Assembly (NCBI RefSeq): GCF_009695815.1
Contig: NZ_VUNE01000001.1
Coordinates: forward strand, 744,001-808,000
Source: Peptostreptococcus porci
GTDB lineage: Bacteria; Bacillota; Clostridia; Peptostreptococcales; Peptostreptococcaceae
Length of the DNA stretch: 64,000 nt
Reading direction: 5' to 3'
Shown here: one piece after another, positions 26,692 through 35,463 of the stretch
Layout of the letters: every line of letters starts with the position of its first letter
Numbering within the stretch: position 1 is the first letter of the stretch
Made by a program: the position numbers and the translations under genes
The notes under the pieces: generated by a model
Database searches by the model: none
The model's input: the letters and a program-made list of their open reading frames with translations, nothing else
What the model was told of the DNA's origin: nothing

Positions 26692-27846
26692 ATGACCATT
26701 TCACAGTATGAAGATTATTTTTATATTTATATCCTTCTTCTGATTTCTGTGCCTGCTATAATATTGGGCATAAAGCAAATAAAAATCAAGTATTATGCTT
26801 TTTTTGCGACTATTTTTATGGTTATCCTTACTATAGGCATGGAGAATCAAATGCTTACCATTGGAGTATTTCTTCTTTGGGAGATGGCATTGATTAAGCT
26901 GTACAAAAAAGTCAATGATAAAAATAAAAAATGGAGATTTAGGCTATTTGTTTTACTATCTCTTTTACCACTTGTTTTTAATAAGATATCTGGCTTTACA
27001 GCTTTTGGAATTATCGGATTCGTGGGAATATCGTATATGTCCTTTAAGACAGTTCAGATAATAATAGATATATATGATGGAAATATTGATGAAATAAAGC
27101 TTACAGATACTTTATACTTTGTTTTGTTTTTTCCAACCCTAAGCTCTGGACCGATAGATAGGTATAGAAAATTTATCGATGAGATCAATGCTGAAATTCC
27201 AAGAGATGTATATATTAATGATTACCTACTGATTGGTATAAAAAAAATGGTCGTAGGATTGGCATATAAGTTTTTCTTTGCATCTCTTATTTACATAGCT
27301 TGGTTAAAGGAAATTCCAAACGATGGTAGTATTTTTAGCTTGGTTCAGTATATGTATTGCTACACACTTTACCTATTTTTTGATTTTGCAGGATATAGTA
27401 ACATGGCTATTGGAACAGGCTATTTATTTGGTGTAAAAGTTCCAGAAAACTTTGATAAGCCATTTGTGAGTAAAGACATGAAGGAGTTTTGGACTAGGTG
27501 GCATATAAGCTTGTCTAGATGGTTTGGAGATTACATATTTTCTAGGTTTGTACTAAATACACTAAAAAATAAAAAGTACAGAAAAAAGAAAAAAAATGTT
27601 TATAGAGTTGGTCAAATGATAACTATGACTACTATGGGAATTTGGCATGGATTGACATGGTATTATATTGCCTATGGTGTATATCAAGGGATTGCATTGG
27701 CGTTAACAGACGATTATTTGGCAAGCAAGTTTCACAAGAAGCACGCAAAAAATAAGCACTACCAATTTTTACAGATTTTTGTAACCTTCCATATTATTTG
27801 CTTCGGAATGCTTATTTTTTCTGGTTATCTGAATAATTATATTTAA
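26692..27846 (+). CDS. dltB: D-alanyl transfer protein DltB (MBOAT family)
   Basis: A 384-residue polytopic membrane O-acyltransferase that moves D-alanine from DltC across the membrane. Conserved elements are FPTLSSGPIDRY near residue 150, MKEFWTRWHISLSRWFGDYI near 265 (given here as a 20-residue block) and TMGIWHGLTW with the MBOAT catalytic histidine near 319. The start codon abuts the dltA stop with GGAGG inside the end of dltA, indicating coupling. Confidence 0.95.
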   Translation: MTISQYEDYFYIYILLLISVPAIILGIKQIKIKYYAFFATIFMVILTIGMENQMLTIGVFLLWEMALIKLYKKVNDKNKKWRFRLFVLLSLLPLVFNKISGFTAFGIIGFVGISYMSFKTVQIIIDIYDGNIDEIKLTDTLYFVLFFPTLSSGPIDRYRKFIDEINAEIPRDVYINDYLLIGIKKMVVGLAYKFFFASLIYIAWLKEIPNDGSIFSLVQYMYCYTLYLFFDFAGYSNMAIGTGYLFGVKVPENFDKPFVSKDMKEFWTRWHISLSRWFGDYIFSRFVLNTLKNKKYRKKKKNVYRVGQMITMTTMGIWHGLTWYYIAYGVYQGIALALTDDYLASKFHKKHAKNKHYQFLQIFVTFHIICFGMLIFSGYLNNYI

Positions 27847-27980
27847 AATATGCTTATATTGATATATAATATATCTAGTGTTTAAAATTTTTTAATAAGC
27901 TAGTGAAGTAATGGACTTTACATAGTCAATTGCTGATTTTGTGTTTAAAAATTATTAATGGATTTGAAAGGATTATAAGA

Positions 27981-28217
27981 ATGGATATTAAAGCAGGTGT
28001 AATAGAAATATTTGAGGAAGTTCTTGATACAGATGAGATAAGAGAAAATCAAGATTTAGATTTATTTGAAAATGAGTTACTTGATTCGTTGGCAATTATT
28101 GAGGTCTTGCTGGCAATTGAAGATAAGTTCGATTTATCTCTTCAACCAACTGATTTGGAAAGAGACGATATGAGTTCTGTAAACAAGTTAACTGATTTTC
28201 TTGAAAGAAAATTATAA
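27981..28217 (+). CDS. dltC: D-alanyl carrier protein
   Basis: A 78-residue acyl-carrier-like protein that bears phosphopantetheine on the serine of ENELLDSLAIIEV (Ser about 36). Typical DltC features include the N-terminal MDIKAGVIEIFEEVL and the ending VNKLTDFLERKL. ATG at 27981 follows AAAGGA at 27967-27972; a longer frame from 27930 has no ribosome site. A 134-base gap separates it from dltB, longer than in most dlt operons. Confidence 0.94.
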   Translation: MDIKAGVIEIFEEVLDTDEIRENQDLDLFENELLDSLAIIEVLLAIEDKFDLSLQPTDLERDDMSSVNKLTDFLERKL

Positions 28218-28235
28218 TATATGTTGGGAGGAAGT

Positions 28236-29897
28236 GTGTTTACACAGAAATGTATGAGTAGAGAATTAGCAGAATTATTATTTCCAAACGTAGATAAGAC
28301 GTTAGAATATTATGAAGAAAAATTTCCAGAAAGAAAATTTGAAAAAAAATCAAAAATCACAAGACTAGGACCAAGCCCAACTGGATTTATTCATTTGGGT
28401 AACTTGTATGGCGCTTTGGTAGATGAAAGAATGGCACATTTATCTGACGGTATAATGCTGCTTAGAATTGAGGATACTGATGACAAAAGACGTGTAGAGG
28501 GCTCTGAGGAGCTTATCATCAACTCGTTAAAATTCTTTGGTATTGAATTTGACGAAGGTGTGTCACTAGATGGAGAGGTTGGAGAATACGGTCCATACAG
28601 ACAAAGTGAAAGAAAAGAAATATACCAGACTGCAGCAAAATTTTTGACTGAAAAGGGAATGGCGTATCCTTCATTTGTTTCTGAAGAAGAGATGGAAGCT
28701 ATTAGAAATCAGCAAGAAAAAGAAGGTGTGAATACTGGATATTATGGAAAATGGGCGACAGATAGAGATTTGTCCTTTGAAACTATAAAGTCAAATATTG
28801 AGGCTGGCAAACCATGGACATTAAGGCTTAGATCTTCAGGCGATCCTGAAATAGCTATGAAATTTATTGATGGAATTAGAGGGGAGATTACTGTTAGACA
28901 GAATAACCTAGACGTGGTTATATTAAAGCAAAACGGTATACCTACATATCATTTTGCTCATGTGGTTGACGACCATTTCATGAGAATAACTGATGTAGTA
29001 AGAGGAGAAGAGTGGCTTTCTACACTTCCGATACATCTTGAATTGTTTCACGTAATGGGATGGAGAAGACCTAATTACAACCACACTGCTCATTTGATGA
29101 AATCAGAGGATGGTAAAAAGAGAAAGCTGTCAAAGAGAAAGGACCCTGAGTTATCACTTGAATACTATATGAAAGATGGCTATTTCCCTGAGGCAGTAAC
29201 AGAATACCTGATGACATTGATGAACTCTAATTATGAGGAGTGGAGAATGAAGAATCCAGAAAAATCGTTCAAGGAATTTGCTTTTAAGACAAAGAATATG
29301 AGTTCTTCTGGAGCATTATTTGATTTAAATAAATTGAATGATATATCTAAGGATGTCTTAATTAGACTTTCTGTAGAAGAGATAATGGATTTCATGTTAT
29401 CATGGTCTGAAAAATTTGATAAAAATGCAAATTCACTACTGAATCAATACAAGGATGATTTGATCAAGATCTTATCAATTGGTAGAGATGGTAAAAAACC
29501 TAGAAAAGATTTAGTAAATTGCACTCAGATAATGCAATTTATTTCATACTATTTTGATGAAGACTTTGAATATGTAGATAAAATGCCAGAAAGAGTATCA
29601 AATGATGATGCAAAAGCTATTTTAGAGCAGTATTTGAAAACGTATAATCATTCTGATAGTAATGAACAGTGGTTTGAAAAGGTGAAAATTATCACTGATG
29701 GAAACGGATTTACCTCAAACAATAAGGAATTTAAGAAAAATCCTGAAGCATACAAGGGAAATATCACAGATGTTTCTACTGCGATAAGAGTTGCAGTCGT
29801 TGGAAGGCAACAATCACCAGATCTTTGGAGTATTCAGCAGATAATGGGTGAAGAAAGAGTAAAAAACAGAATAGCAGAATATTTAAAGCAGCTTTAA
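28236..29897 (+). CDS. gltX: Glutamyl-tRNA synthetase (clostridial long form)
   Basis: A class I synthetase that charges tRNA-Glu, probably also tRNA-Gln where GatCAB is used. The HIGH-like motif is TGFIHLGNLYGAL near residue 50, LRIEDTDDKR follows, and the KMSKS-like motif is KKRKLSKRKDPE near 290. A long all-helical C-terminal domain gives a product of about 550 residues. The start is unsure: ATG 28221 overlaps the GGGAGG ribosome site (28226-28231), GTG 28236 is four bases after it, and ATG 28254 is more distant but matches the usual N-terminus SRELAELLFPN. It follows dltC closely and probably shares its transcript. Confidence 0.92.
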   Translation: MFTQKCMSRELAELLFPNVDKTLEYYEEKFPERKFEKKSKITRLGPSPTGFIHLGNLYGALVDERMAHLSDGIMLLRIEDTDDKRRVEGSEELIINSLKFFGIEFDEGVSLDGEVGEYGPYRQSERKEIYQTAAKFLTEKGMAYPSFVSEEEMEAIRNQQEKEGVNTGYYGKWATDRDLSFETIKSNIEAGKPWTLRLRSSGDPEIAMKFIDGIRGEITVRQNNLDVVILKQNGIPTYHFAHVVDDHFMRITDVVRGEEWLSTLPIHLELFHVMGWRRPNYNHTAHLMKSEDGKKRKLSKRKDPELSLEYYMKDGYFPEAVTEYLMTLMNSNYEEWRMKNPEKSFKEFAFKTKNMSSSGALFDLNKLNDISKDVLIRLSVEEIMDFMLSWSEKFDKNANSLLNQYKDDLIKILSIGRDGKKPRKDLVNCTQIMQFISYYFDEDFEYVDKMPERVSNDDAKAILEQYLKTYNHSDSNEQWFEKVKIITDGNGFTSNNKEFKKNPEAYKGNITDVSTAIRVAVVGRQQSPDLWSIQQIMGEERVKNRIAEYLKQL

Positions 29898-29925
29898 TGG
29901 ATTTTAAATTATTTGAGTTTTTATT

Positions 29926-29968
29926 CTACAGTATCAAATCAACCTTGAATTGATACTGTAGTTTTTTT
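29926..29968 (+). terminator. Intrinsic terminator after gltX
   Basis: CTACAGTATCAA (29926-29937) pairs with TTGATACTGTAG (29950-29961), followed by T7. It closes the dlt-gltX transcript. Confidence 0.88.
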
Positions 29969-30040
29969 ATTGAAATATTCTAAACAATATGATAATATGA
30001 AAGTATATATTTTTTCATATTGGAAATGGGGGGAATTGTT

Positions 30041-30463
30041 GTGAAAGAAATATATAAAAACATGATTTTGCTGGAAAAAAATATTGATATGAATGGTAGA
30101 CTGAAGCTCGTATTCTATTTGATATCAATGTTGCCGATAATTTTGATAATTAAACAAAATTATTATGATGGGGTTAATGATTTGTACTCGTATCTTGTTA
30201 TTAGTGTGCTTAGTTTTTGTGCGTCGGTCTTATTTTTAGACAAAAAAATCGCAAAATATTTGAATTTTATTAATATATGCATTTGCCTTATATTATATTC
30301 TATAGTTATATTTTTTCCGTTGTTATTTTCAGTAATTGATATTTTTAGTAATCCAGTATACTTTTTTGTAGATTTATTTTTGGGGCTATCTCCATACTTT
30401 TTTATATTTTTGTTTTTTATGTTTTATGAAAAATATTCTATGTATAAAAGAGGCTTGTACTAG
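30041..30463 (+). CDS. Small polytopic membrane protein, unknown
   Basis: I do not recognise this 140-residue protein. It has four hydrophobic segments (about residues 20-37, 47-65, 72-95 and 98-125) and short charged ends (MKEIYKNMILLEKNIDMNGR at the start; EKYSMYKRGLY at the end). GTG at 30041 is chosen because GGGGGGA at 30028-30034 precedes it by six bases. It is isolated between the gltX terminator and the terminator shared with nagB. It could be a degenerate transporter piece or a lineage-specific small membrane protein. Confidence 0.6.
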   Translation: MKEIYKNMILLEKNIDMNGRLKLVFYLISMLPIILIIKQNYYDGVNDLYSYLVISVLSFCASVLFLDKKIAKYLNFINICICLILYSIVIFFPLLFSVIDIFSNPVYFFVDLFLGLSPYFFIFLFFMFYEKYSMYKRGLY

Positions 30464-30563
30464 TAAATGTTCAATGATTTATTTAGTAATGGAATTAAAT
30501 AACTTCGAGAAGTAATAAAATAAATTAATTATAAATTGATTATAAATAAATTTTAGTGAAACT

Positions 30564-30625
30564 AAAATGTCTATGCTACAGCTCAAGTTGATTGCTTTGA
30601 TGCTGAAGCATAGACATTTTATTTT
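30564..30625. terminator. Terminator between the small membrane protein gene and nagB
   Basis: AAAATGTCTATGCT (30564-30577) pairs perfectly with 30607-30620; T-rich sequence follows on the plus strand. It sits between converging genes and may work both ways. Confidence 0.75.
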
Positions 30626-30657
30626 TGAATCGCTCAAATATCGAATTAGAATTTAAA

Positions 30658-31398
30658 TTAATAAATCTTTTTTGACCATTTTGATAATGCAGCCTTGTCA
30701 GCCACAACAATAACATCATTGTGTAACTGAAGTATGCTTGCTGGAAGCTCTGGTGTAATTGGACCATTTAATGCTCTATCCAAAATTTCAGCCTTATCTT
30801 CACCTGATACTATAAGAACTATTTTTTTCGCTTGCATGATTGATTTTATTCCCATAGTATAGGCTTGTTTTGGTACTTGATCCTCTGATTCAAAAAATCT
30901 TCTGTTGGCTTCTATAGTAGTTTGTGCGAGATTTACACAATGAGTTTCTCTTTCGAACTGTTCTCCAGGCTCGTTAAATCCTATATGTCCATTATGCCCA
31001 AGTCCAAGTAATTGTAAGTCGACACCACCTGAATTTTTTATTATTTCATTGTAATTTTTTGTGGCAATTTCACTATCCATCTCAAGTCCATCCGGTACAA
31101 ATGTCCTTTTCTTGTCAATGTTTATATGATCAAAAAAGTTTGTATTCATAAAGAAACGGTAGCTTTGCTCGTTTTCTGGAGACAAGCCTTTATATTCATC
31201 AAGATTTATTGTAGTCACATGGGAAAAATCTATGTCTCCTTTATTGTACCATTCTATAAGTTGTTTGTATGTGCCGAGTGGTGAAGAACCAGTTGCAAGT
31301 CCTAGAACACAGTTTGGCTTCATTATTACCTGTGCCGAAAGAATATTTGCAGCCTTTCTACTCATATCCTTGTAATCTTCAGCTTTATAAATAATCAT
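30658..31398 (-). CDS. nagB: Glucosamine-6-phosphate deaminase
   Basis: Converts glucosamine-6-phosphate to fructose-6-phosphate and ammonia, the last step of the sialic acid/GlcNAc route. The 246-residue product has VLGLATGSSPLGTYK near residue 30, TTINLDEYKGL near 65 and the active-site block GLGHNGHIGFNEPG near 130. ATG at 31398 is preferred; the longer frame to 31413 contains the GGAGG ribosome site. It is divergent from nanE, and the intervening 298 bases hold promoters for both directions and three identical-type palindromes. Confidence 0.95.
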   Translation of the reverse strand: MIIYKAEDYKDMSRKAANILSAQVIMKPNCVLGLATGSSPLGTYKQLIEWYNKGDIDFSHVTTINLDEYKGLSPENEQSYRFFMNTNFFDHINIDKKRTFVPDGLEMDSEIATKNYNEIIKNSGGVDLQLLGLGHNGHIGFNEPGEQFERETHCVNLAQTTIEANRRFFESEDQVPKQAYTMGIKSIMQAKKIVLIVSGEDKAEILDRALNGPITPELPASILQLHNDVIVVADKAALSKWSKKIY

Positions 31399-31482
31399 AA
31401 ATATATCCTCCATATTAACAGTTTAATTATTCAATTTAGATTTTATTTAAGAATCTACTTAAAAATATAATCCCTTATTATT

Positions 31483-31510
31483 AGTATAAATGAGAAAATA
31501 ATATTTTCAA
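31483..31510 (-). promoter_or_regulatory. Predicted nagB promoter
   Basis: On the minus strand TTGAAA (31510-31505), 16-base spacer, TATACT (31488-31483). The first palindromic box lies 16 bases upstream of this -35. Confidence 0.6.
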
Positions 31511-31526
31511 GGATAAAGATAATAAT

Positions 31527-31540
31527 TGAAATAAATTTCA
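31527..31540. promoter_or_regulatory. nan/nag operator-like palindrome 1
   Basis: TGAAATAAATTTCA, inverted arms TGAAAT/ATTTCA. Same pattern as the boxes at 31599 and 31630. Candidate site for the RpiR-type regulator encoded at 35464. Confidence 0.6.
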
Positions 31541-31598
31541 AAAATACGATTAATTTATTTGGGAAAATAGGAAAATGATATCATACTTATCAATATAT

Positions 31599-31612
31599 TG
31601 AAATATATTTCA
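31599..31612. promoter_or_regulatory. nan/nag operator-like palindrome 2
   Basis: TGAAATATATTTCA, a perfect 14-bp palindrome, centred 31 bp (about three helical turns) before box 3. Confidence 0.65.
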
Positions 31613-31628
31613 GAATCAAAAAGATATA

Positions 31629-31657
31629 TTGAAATATAATTCACGCTGGTATATACT
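31629..31657 (+). promoter_or_regulatory. Predicted nanE operon promoter overlapped by palindrome 3
   Basis: TTGAAA (31629-31634), 17-base spacer, TATACT (31652-31657). Palindrome 3, TGAAATATAATTCA (31630-31643), covers the -35 box, as expected for repression. Confidence 0.7.
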
Positions 31658-31696
31658 TAGTGGCATGGGAATACGATATGAAAAAGGAGGTCGAGT

Positions 31697-32395
31697 ATGA
31701 CTGATTTAAGTAAGATAGAGTCTATAAAAGGAAAGCTAATTGTATCCTGTCAGGCTTTGGAAAACGAGCCACTTCATTCTTCTTTTATCATGGGGAGGAT
31801 GGCATTGGCAGCCAAAGAAGGCGGGGCAGTTGGTATTAGAGCCAATACAAGAGAGGATATTGAAGAAATTCAAAAGCAGGTAGATTTGCCGATTATTGGT
31901 ATCGTAAAGAAAGATTACGATGGATCGAAGGTGTATATTACTCCAACGATGTCCGAGGTTGACGATTTGATGAAGGTCAGACCGGAGATAATAGCAATGG
32001 ATGCTACTAGTGACCTTAGACCCAATAATGTGAGTCTGGATGATTTTTTCAAGGAAGTAAAAGCAAAATATCCTGATCAATTATTTATGGCTGACTGTTC
32101 TACAATTGAAGAGGCGATACATGCGGATGAGCTTGGGTTTGATTTTATTGGAACAACAATGGTAGGTTACACTGAGCAGTCAAAAGGGGATAAGATTGAA
32201 GAAAATGATTTTGAAATCTTAAGAAAAATTATCGATAAGGTTAAAAATAAGGTAATAGCTGAAGGCAATATCAATACTCCAGAAAAAGCAAAAAGAGTAA
32301 TTGAGCTTGGCGCATATAGCGTTGTTGTCGGTTCAATAATCACAAGACCGCAGCTTATTACAAGATCTTTTGTTGAAAAGATGGAAGAAAAATAG
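31697..32395 (+). CDS. nanE: N-acetylmannosamine-6-phosphate 2-epimerase
   Basis: Converts ManNAc-6-P to GlcNAc-6-P in sialic acid breakdown. The 232-residue TIM-barrel protein shows [16 protein letters not shown] at the N-terminus, [30 protein letters not shown] and the phosphate-binding end [17 protein letters not shown] at 31697 follows AAAGGAGG. First gene of the nan operon. Confidence 0.95.
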   Translation: MTDLSKIESIKGKLIVSCQALENEPLHSSFIMGRMALAAKEGGAVGIRANTREDIEEIQKQVDLPIIGIVKKDYDGSKVYITPTMSEVDDLMKVRPEIIAMDATSDLRPNNVSLDDFFKEVKAKYPDQLFMADCSTIEEAIHADELGFDFIGTTMVGYTEQSKGDKIEENDFEILRKIIDKVKNKVIAEGNINTPEKAKRVIELGAYSVVVGSIITRPQLITRSFVEKMEEK

Positions 32396-32466
32396 TGTTT
32401 AATTAATAGGTTTTAAATTTGAAATTATTATATAAATTTGTTTGTGACATGGAGGAAAACGTAACT

Positions 32467-33387
32467 ATGAAAAATCTTGAAAAGTACAAAGGAGTAATAC
32501 CAGCATTTTATGCTTGCTATGATCAGGAAGGAAATATCAGTCCTGAAAGAGTAAGAGAATTGACTAAATATTTTATAAATAAGGGTGTAAAGGGGCTGTA
32601 TGTAAATGGTTCTTCAGGCGAATGTATTTACCAAAGTGTGGAGGACAAAAAAATTATTCTTGAAAATGTAATGAAGGAAGCAAAGGGTAAGATAACAATT
32701 ATCGCACATGTTGCTTGTAACAATACAAAGGATTCACAGGAGCTGGCAGCACACGCAGAAAGCTTGGGCGTAGATGCAATAGCGGCTATACCACCTATCT
32801 ATTTTAGATTGCCTGAATATGCGATAGCTCAGTATTGGAATGACATATCAGATTCAGCTCCAAACACTGATTTTGTAATATACAATATACCACAGTTGGC
32901 AGGTGTGGCATTAACAGGAAGTCTATTTGCAGAAATGAGAAAAAATCCAAGAGTAATCGGTGTAAAGAATTCATCAATGCCAGTTCAAGATATACAGATG
33001 TTTAAAAAGGCTGCTGGGGATGATTATATAATATTCAATGGTCCAGATGAACAGTTCATATCAGGTAGAGTTATAGGGGCTGAAGGTGGAATTGGAGGAA
33101 CATACGGTGTGATGCCGGATTTATTTTTAAAGATGGATGAGTATGTAAAAGCTGGCAAATTAGATTTAGCTAAAGAAATCCAGTACGATGTAAATGACGT
33201 AATATACAAGATGTGCTCTGCTCATGGTAATATGTATGCTGTTATAAAGGCAATACTAAAGATAAATGAAGGACTTGATGTTGGTGGTGTAAGAAAACCA
33301 TTGGCGGCACTTATCGAAGAAGATATGGAAATAGTTGAAGAAGCTGCAAAAATGATAAGAGACGCTAGAGTCAAATACGTAGGATAA
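32467..33387 (+). CDS. nanA: N-acetylneuraminate lyase
   Basis: Cleaves Neu5Ac to ManNAc and pyruvate. The 306-residue DapA-type TIM barrel has GVIPAFYACYD at the start, the GSSGE pyruvate-binding motif (NGSSGECIY) near residue 47, the conserved tyrosine in VIYNIPQLAGV near 138 and the Schiff-base lysine in VIGVKNSS near 165. ATG at 32467 follows GGAGGA at 32451-32456; an upstream in-frame ATG at 32419 lacks a site. Context separates it from dihydrodipicolinate synthase. Confidence 0.93.
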   Translation: MKNLEKYKGVIPAFYACYDQEGNISPERVRELTKYFINKGVKGLYVNGSSGECIYQSVEDKKIILENVMKEAKGKITIIAHVACNNTKDSQELAAHAESLGVDAIAAIPPIYFRLPEYAIAQYWNDISDSAPNTDFVIYNIPQLAGVALTGSLFAEMRKNPRVIGVKNSSMPVQDIQMFKKAAGDDYIIFNGPDEQFISGRVIGAEGGIGGTYGVMPDLFLKMDEYVKAGKLDLAKEIQYDVNDVIYKMCSAHGNMYAVIKAILKINEGLDVGGVRKPLAALIEEDMEIVEEAAKMIRDARVKYVG

Positions 33388-33400
33388 TTGGGAGGTTGCT

Positions 33401-34912
33401 ATGCAAGGTTTTACTAAAATTGATTTAATAATACTAATCGCATATCTATCAGCGGTGTTATTTGCTGGTCTTCATTTCTCAAAGAAGGAGATGAAGGGAA
33501 AAGAATATTTCAAGGGAGATGGAACAGTACCTTGGTGGGTAACCTCTGTATCAATATTCGCAACGCTACTAAGTCCAATCTCATTTTTATCGCTGGCTGG
33601 TAACTCATATGCAGGAACGTGGATAATGTGGTTTGCACAGCTAGGTATGCTAGTAGCAATACCATTTACAATAAGATTTTTCCTACCTATTTACAGTAAG
33701 CTAGGTATAGATACGGCTTACCATTATCTGGAAATAAGATTTAACAGTAAGGGACTAAGAATACTTGGAGCAGTAATGTTCATAATATACCAGGTTGGAC
33801 GTATGTCTATCATCATGTATCTACCATGTATGGTATTGTCAAAGCTGATGGGTGTAAACGTAAATATATTAATAATAATCATGGGTGTTATTGCAATTAT
33901 ATATTCATATACAGGTGGACTGAAATCAGTATTATGGACTGATTTTATACAAGGGGCAGTTCTCCTTATTGGTGTTACTTTCGGTCTGATTTATCTTATT
34001 GCTCATATCAATGGCGGAATGGGAGCCGTTATGGAGCAATTGGCGAATAACCAAAAGTTTTTGGCAGCCGACCAGCCATTATTTGATGCCAATATTTTTA
34101 GAGATAGTATATTCCTGTTGATAATAGGTGCCGGTCTAAATACTATGGGCTCATATGTGTCTAGTCAGGATATAGTTCAAAGGTTTACAACTACTACAGA
34201 TACAAAGCAGTTAAATAAGATGATGATAGCAAATGGTTGCCTATCTATATTTATCGCTACAGTATTCTACTTGATAGGTACAGGTCTATATGTATTTTAT
34301 CAGGTACAGGGGAACGTATTACCTCCAGCAGCACAGCAGGATCAAATTTTTGCATCATGGATAGCATTTGAATTACCAGTTGGTGTGACAGGTATACTTC
34401 TTGCAGCTATTTACGCAGCAGCTCAGTCTACTCTTTCTACTGGACTTAATTCTGTAGCATCAAGTTGGACTTTAGATATACAGGCTCGAATAAACAAGAA
34501 AGAATTGAGTTTTGAAAAACAGACAAAGATAGGTCAGAGAGTATCGTTGATAGTTGGAATATTTGCGATAGTAGTGGCAATGGTTCTTGCACAGGGTGGA
34601 GTAAAATCTGCTTATGAATGGTTCAACGGATTTATGGGTCTTGTTCTTGGAATACTTGTTGGTACATTTATTTTGGGTGCATTTACAAAAGTTGCCAATA
34701 AGTTTGGTGCGACGCTTGCATTTATAGCAGCATCATGTGTGATGGTATATATTAAATACTTTGTCGATCCAGCAAAGATTTCATTCTGGTCATACTCAAT
34801 AATATCAATTGCTGTGTCTTTGGTTGTTGGGCTTATAGCTTCAATTGTTTGGTCTAAGGTTAAGGGAGTGAATGAAGCTCCGCTACCAAACACAACTATA
34901 TATAGAGACTAG
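33401..34912 (+). CDS. Sodium:solute symporter (SSS family), probable sialic acid transporter
   Basis: A 503-residue membrane protein with about 13 hydrophobic segments. SSS hallmarks are FKGDGTVPWWVTSVSIFATL near residue 38, SYTGGLKSVLWTDFIQG near 170 and AAIYAAAQSTLSTGLNS near 335. It starts 13 bases after nanA behind GGGAGG. Substrate assignment as Neu5Ac comes from the operon, not from specific residues; SSS members such as SiaT carry sialic acid with Na+. Confidence 0.88.
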   Translation: MQGFTKIDLIILIAYLSAVLFAGLHFSKKEMKGKEYFKGDGTVPWWVTSVSIFATLLSPISFLSLAGNSYAGTWIMWFAQLGMLVAIPFTIRFFLPIYSKLGIDTAYHYLEIRFNSKGLRILGAVMFIIYQVGRMSIIMYLPCMVLSKLMGVNVNILIIIMGVIAIIYSYTGGLKSVLWTDFIQGAVLLIGVTFGLIYLIAHINGGMGAVMEQLANNQKFLAADQPLFDANIFRDSIFLLIIGAGLNTMGSYVSSQDIVQRFTTTTDTKQLNKMMIANGCLSIFIATVFYLIGTGLYVFYQVQGNVLPPAAQQDQIFASWIAFELPVGVTGILLAAIYAAAQSTLSTGLNSVASSWTLDIQARINKKELSFEKQTKIGQRVSLIVGIFAIVVAMVLAQGGVKSAYEWFNGFMGLVLGILVGTFILGAFTKVANKFGATLAFIAASCVMVYIKYFVDPAKISFWSYSIISIAVSLVVGLIASIVWSKVKGVNEAPLPNTTIYRD

Positions 34913-34925
34913 TAGGGGGTAAAAT

Positions 34926-35375
34926 ATGATATTTGGAAATATAAAAAATTTGGGAGAATATTCTTTTCTTGAATCACAGATAAAAGAATGCTTTGACTAC
35001 TATAATAGCAACGATCTGAAATCACTTGAAAAAGGCTCATACGAAATTGACGGAAAAAGACTATTTGTAAATGTTGTCGAGTATGTGACAACTAGCCCTG
35101 ATAATAGGTTTTGGGAAGCACACAAAAACTATCTAGATTTACATTTGATGCTAGATGGATGCGAACAGATAGACCTAAGCTTTATTGATAATATGAAGCA
35201 AGGTGAATTCATCGAAAAGGATGATTTTCTGCCATTAGAGGGTCAAAAAAATTCTTCTGTAGTGTTAAATGATGGAGATTTCCTGATATGTTATCCTGCA
35301 GACGGCCATATGACAGCAATTGCAGTCAATGAACCTCAGAAAATAAAAAAAGCAATTTTTAAGATAAAGATATAA
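34926..35375 (+). CDS. nanQ: YhcH/YjgK/YiaL family protein (NanQ-like anomerase)
   Basis: A 149-residue cupin-like protein. Family members near nan genes speed up sialic acid anomer interconversion. Conserved parts are FVNVVEYVTT, the HxxDxH-like HKNYLDLHLMLDG near residue 67, and FLICYPADGHMTAIA near 120, which supplies metal-ligand histidines. ATG follows GGGGG at 34915-34919, 13 bases after the symporter stop. A terminator-like hairpin follows. Confidence 0.88.
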   Translation: MIFGNIKNLGEYSFLESQIKECFDYYNSNDLKSLEKGSYEIDGKRLFVNVVEYVTTSPDNRFWEAHKNYLDLHLMLDGCEQIDLSFIDNMKQGEFIEKDDFLPLEGQKNSSVVLNDGDFLICYPADGHMTAIAVNEPQKIKKAIFKIKI

Positions 35376-35394
35376 TTTTGAGTTATAATAAAGA

Positions 35395-35424
35395 GGCAGG
35401 ATGCAAATATGCATATGCCTTTTT
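35395..35424 (+). terminator. Terminator/attenuator between nanQ and the RpiR-type regulator
   Basis: GGCA-GGATGCA...TGCAT-A-TGCC forms a nearly complete hairpin (35395-35419) followed by T5, only 40 bases before the regulator start. It would limit read-through into the regulator gene. Confidence 0.65.
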
Positions 35425-35463
35425 GTTGTTTTCAAAGGCATGGTAGTGTTAAGGAGGAAAATC

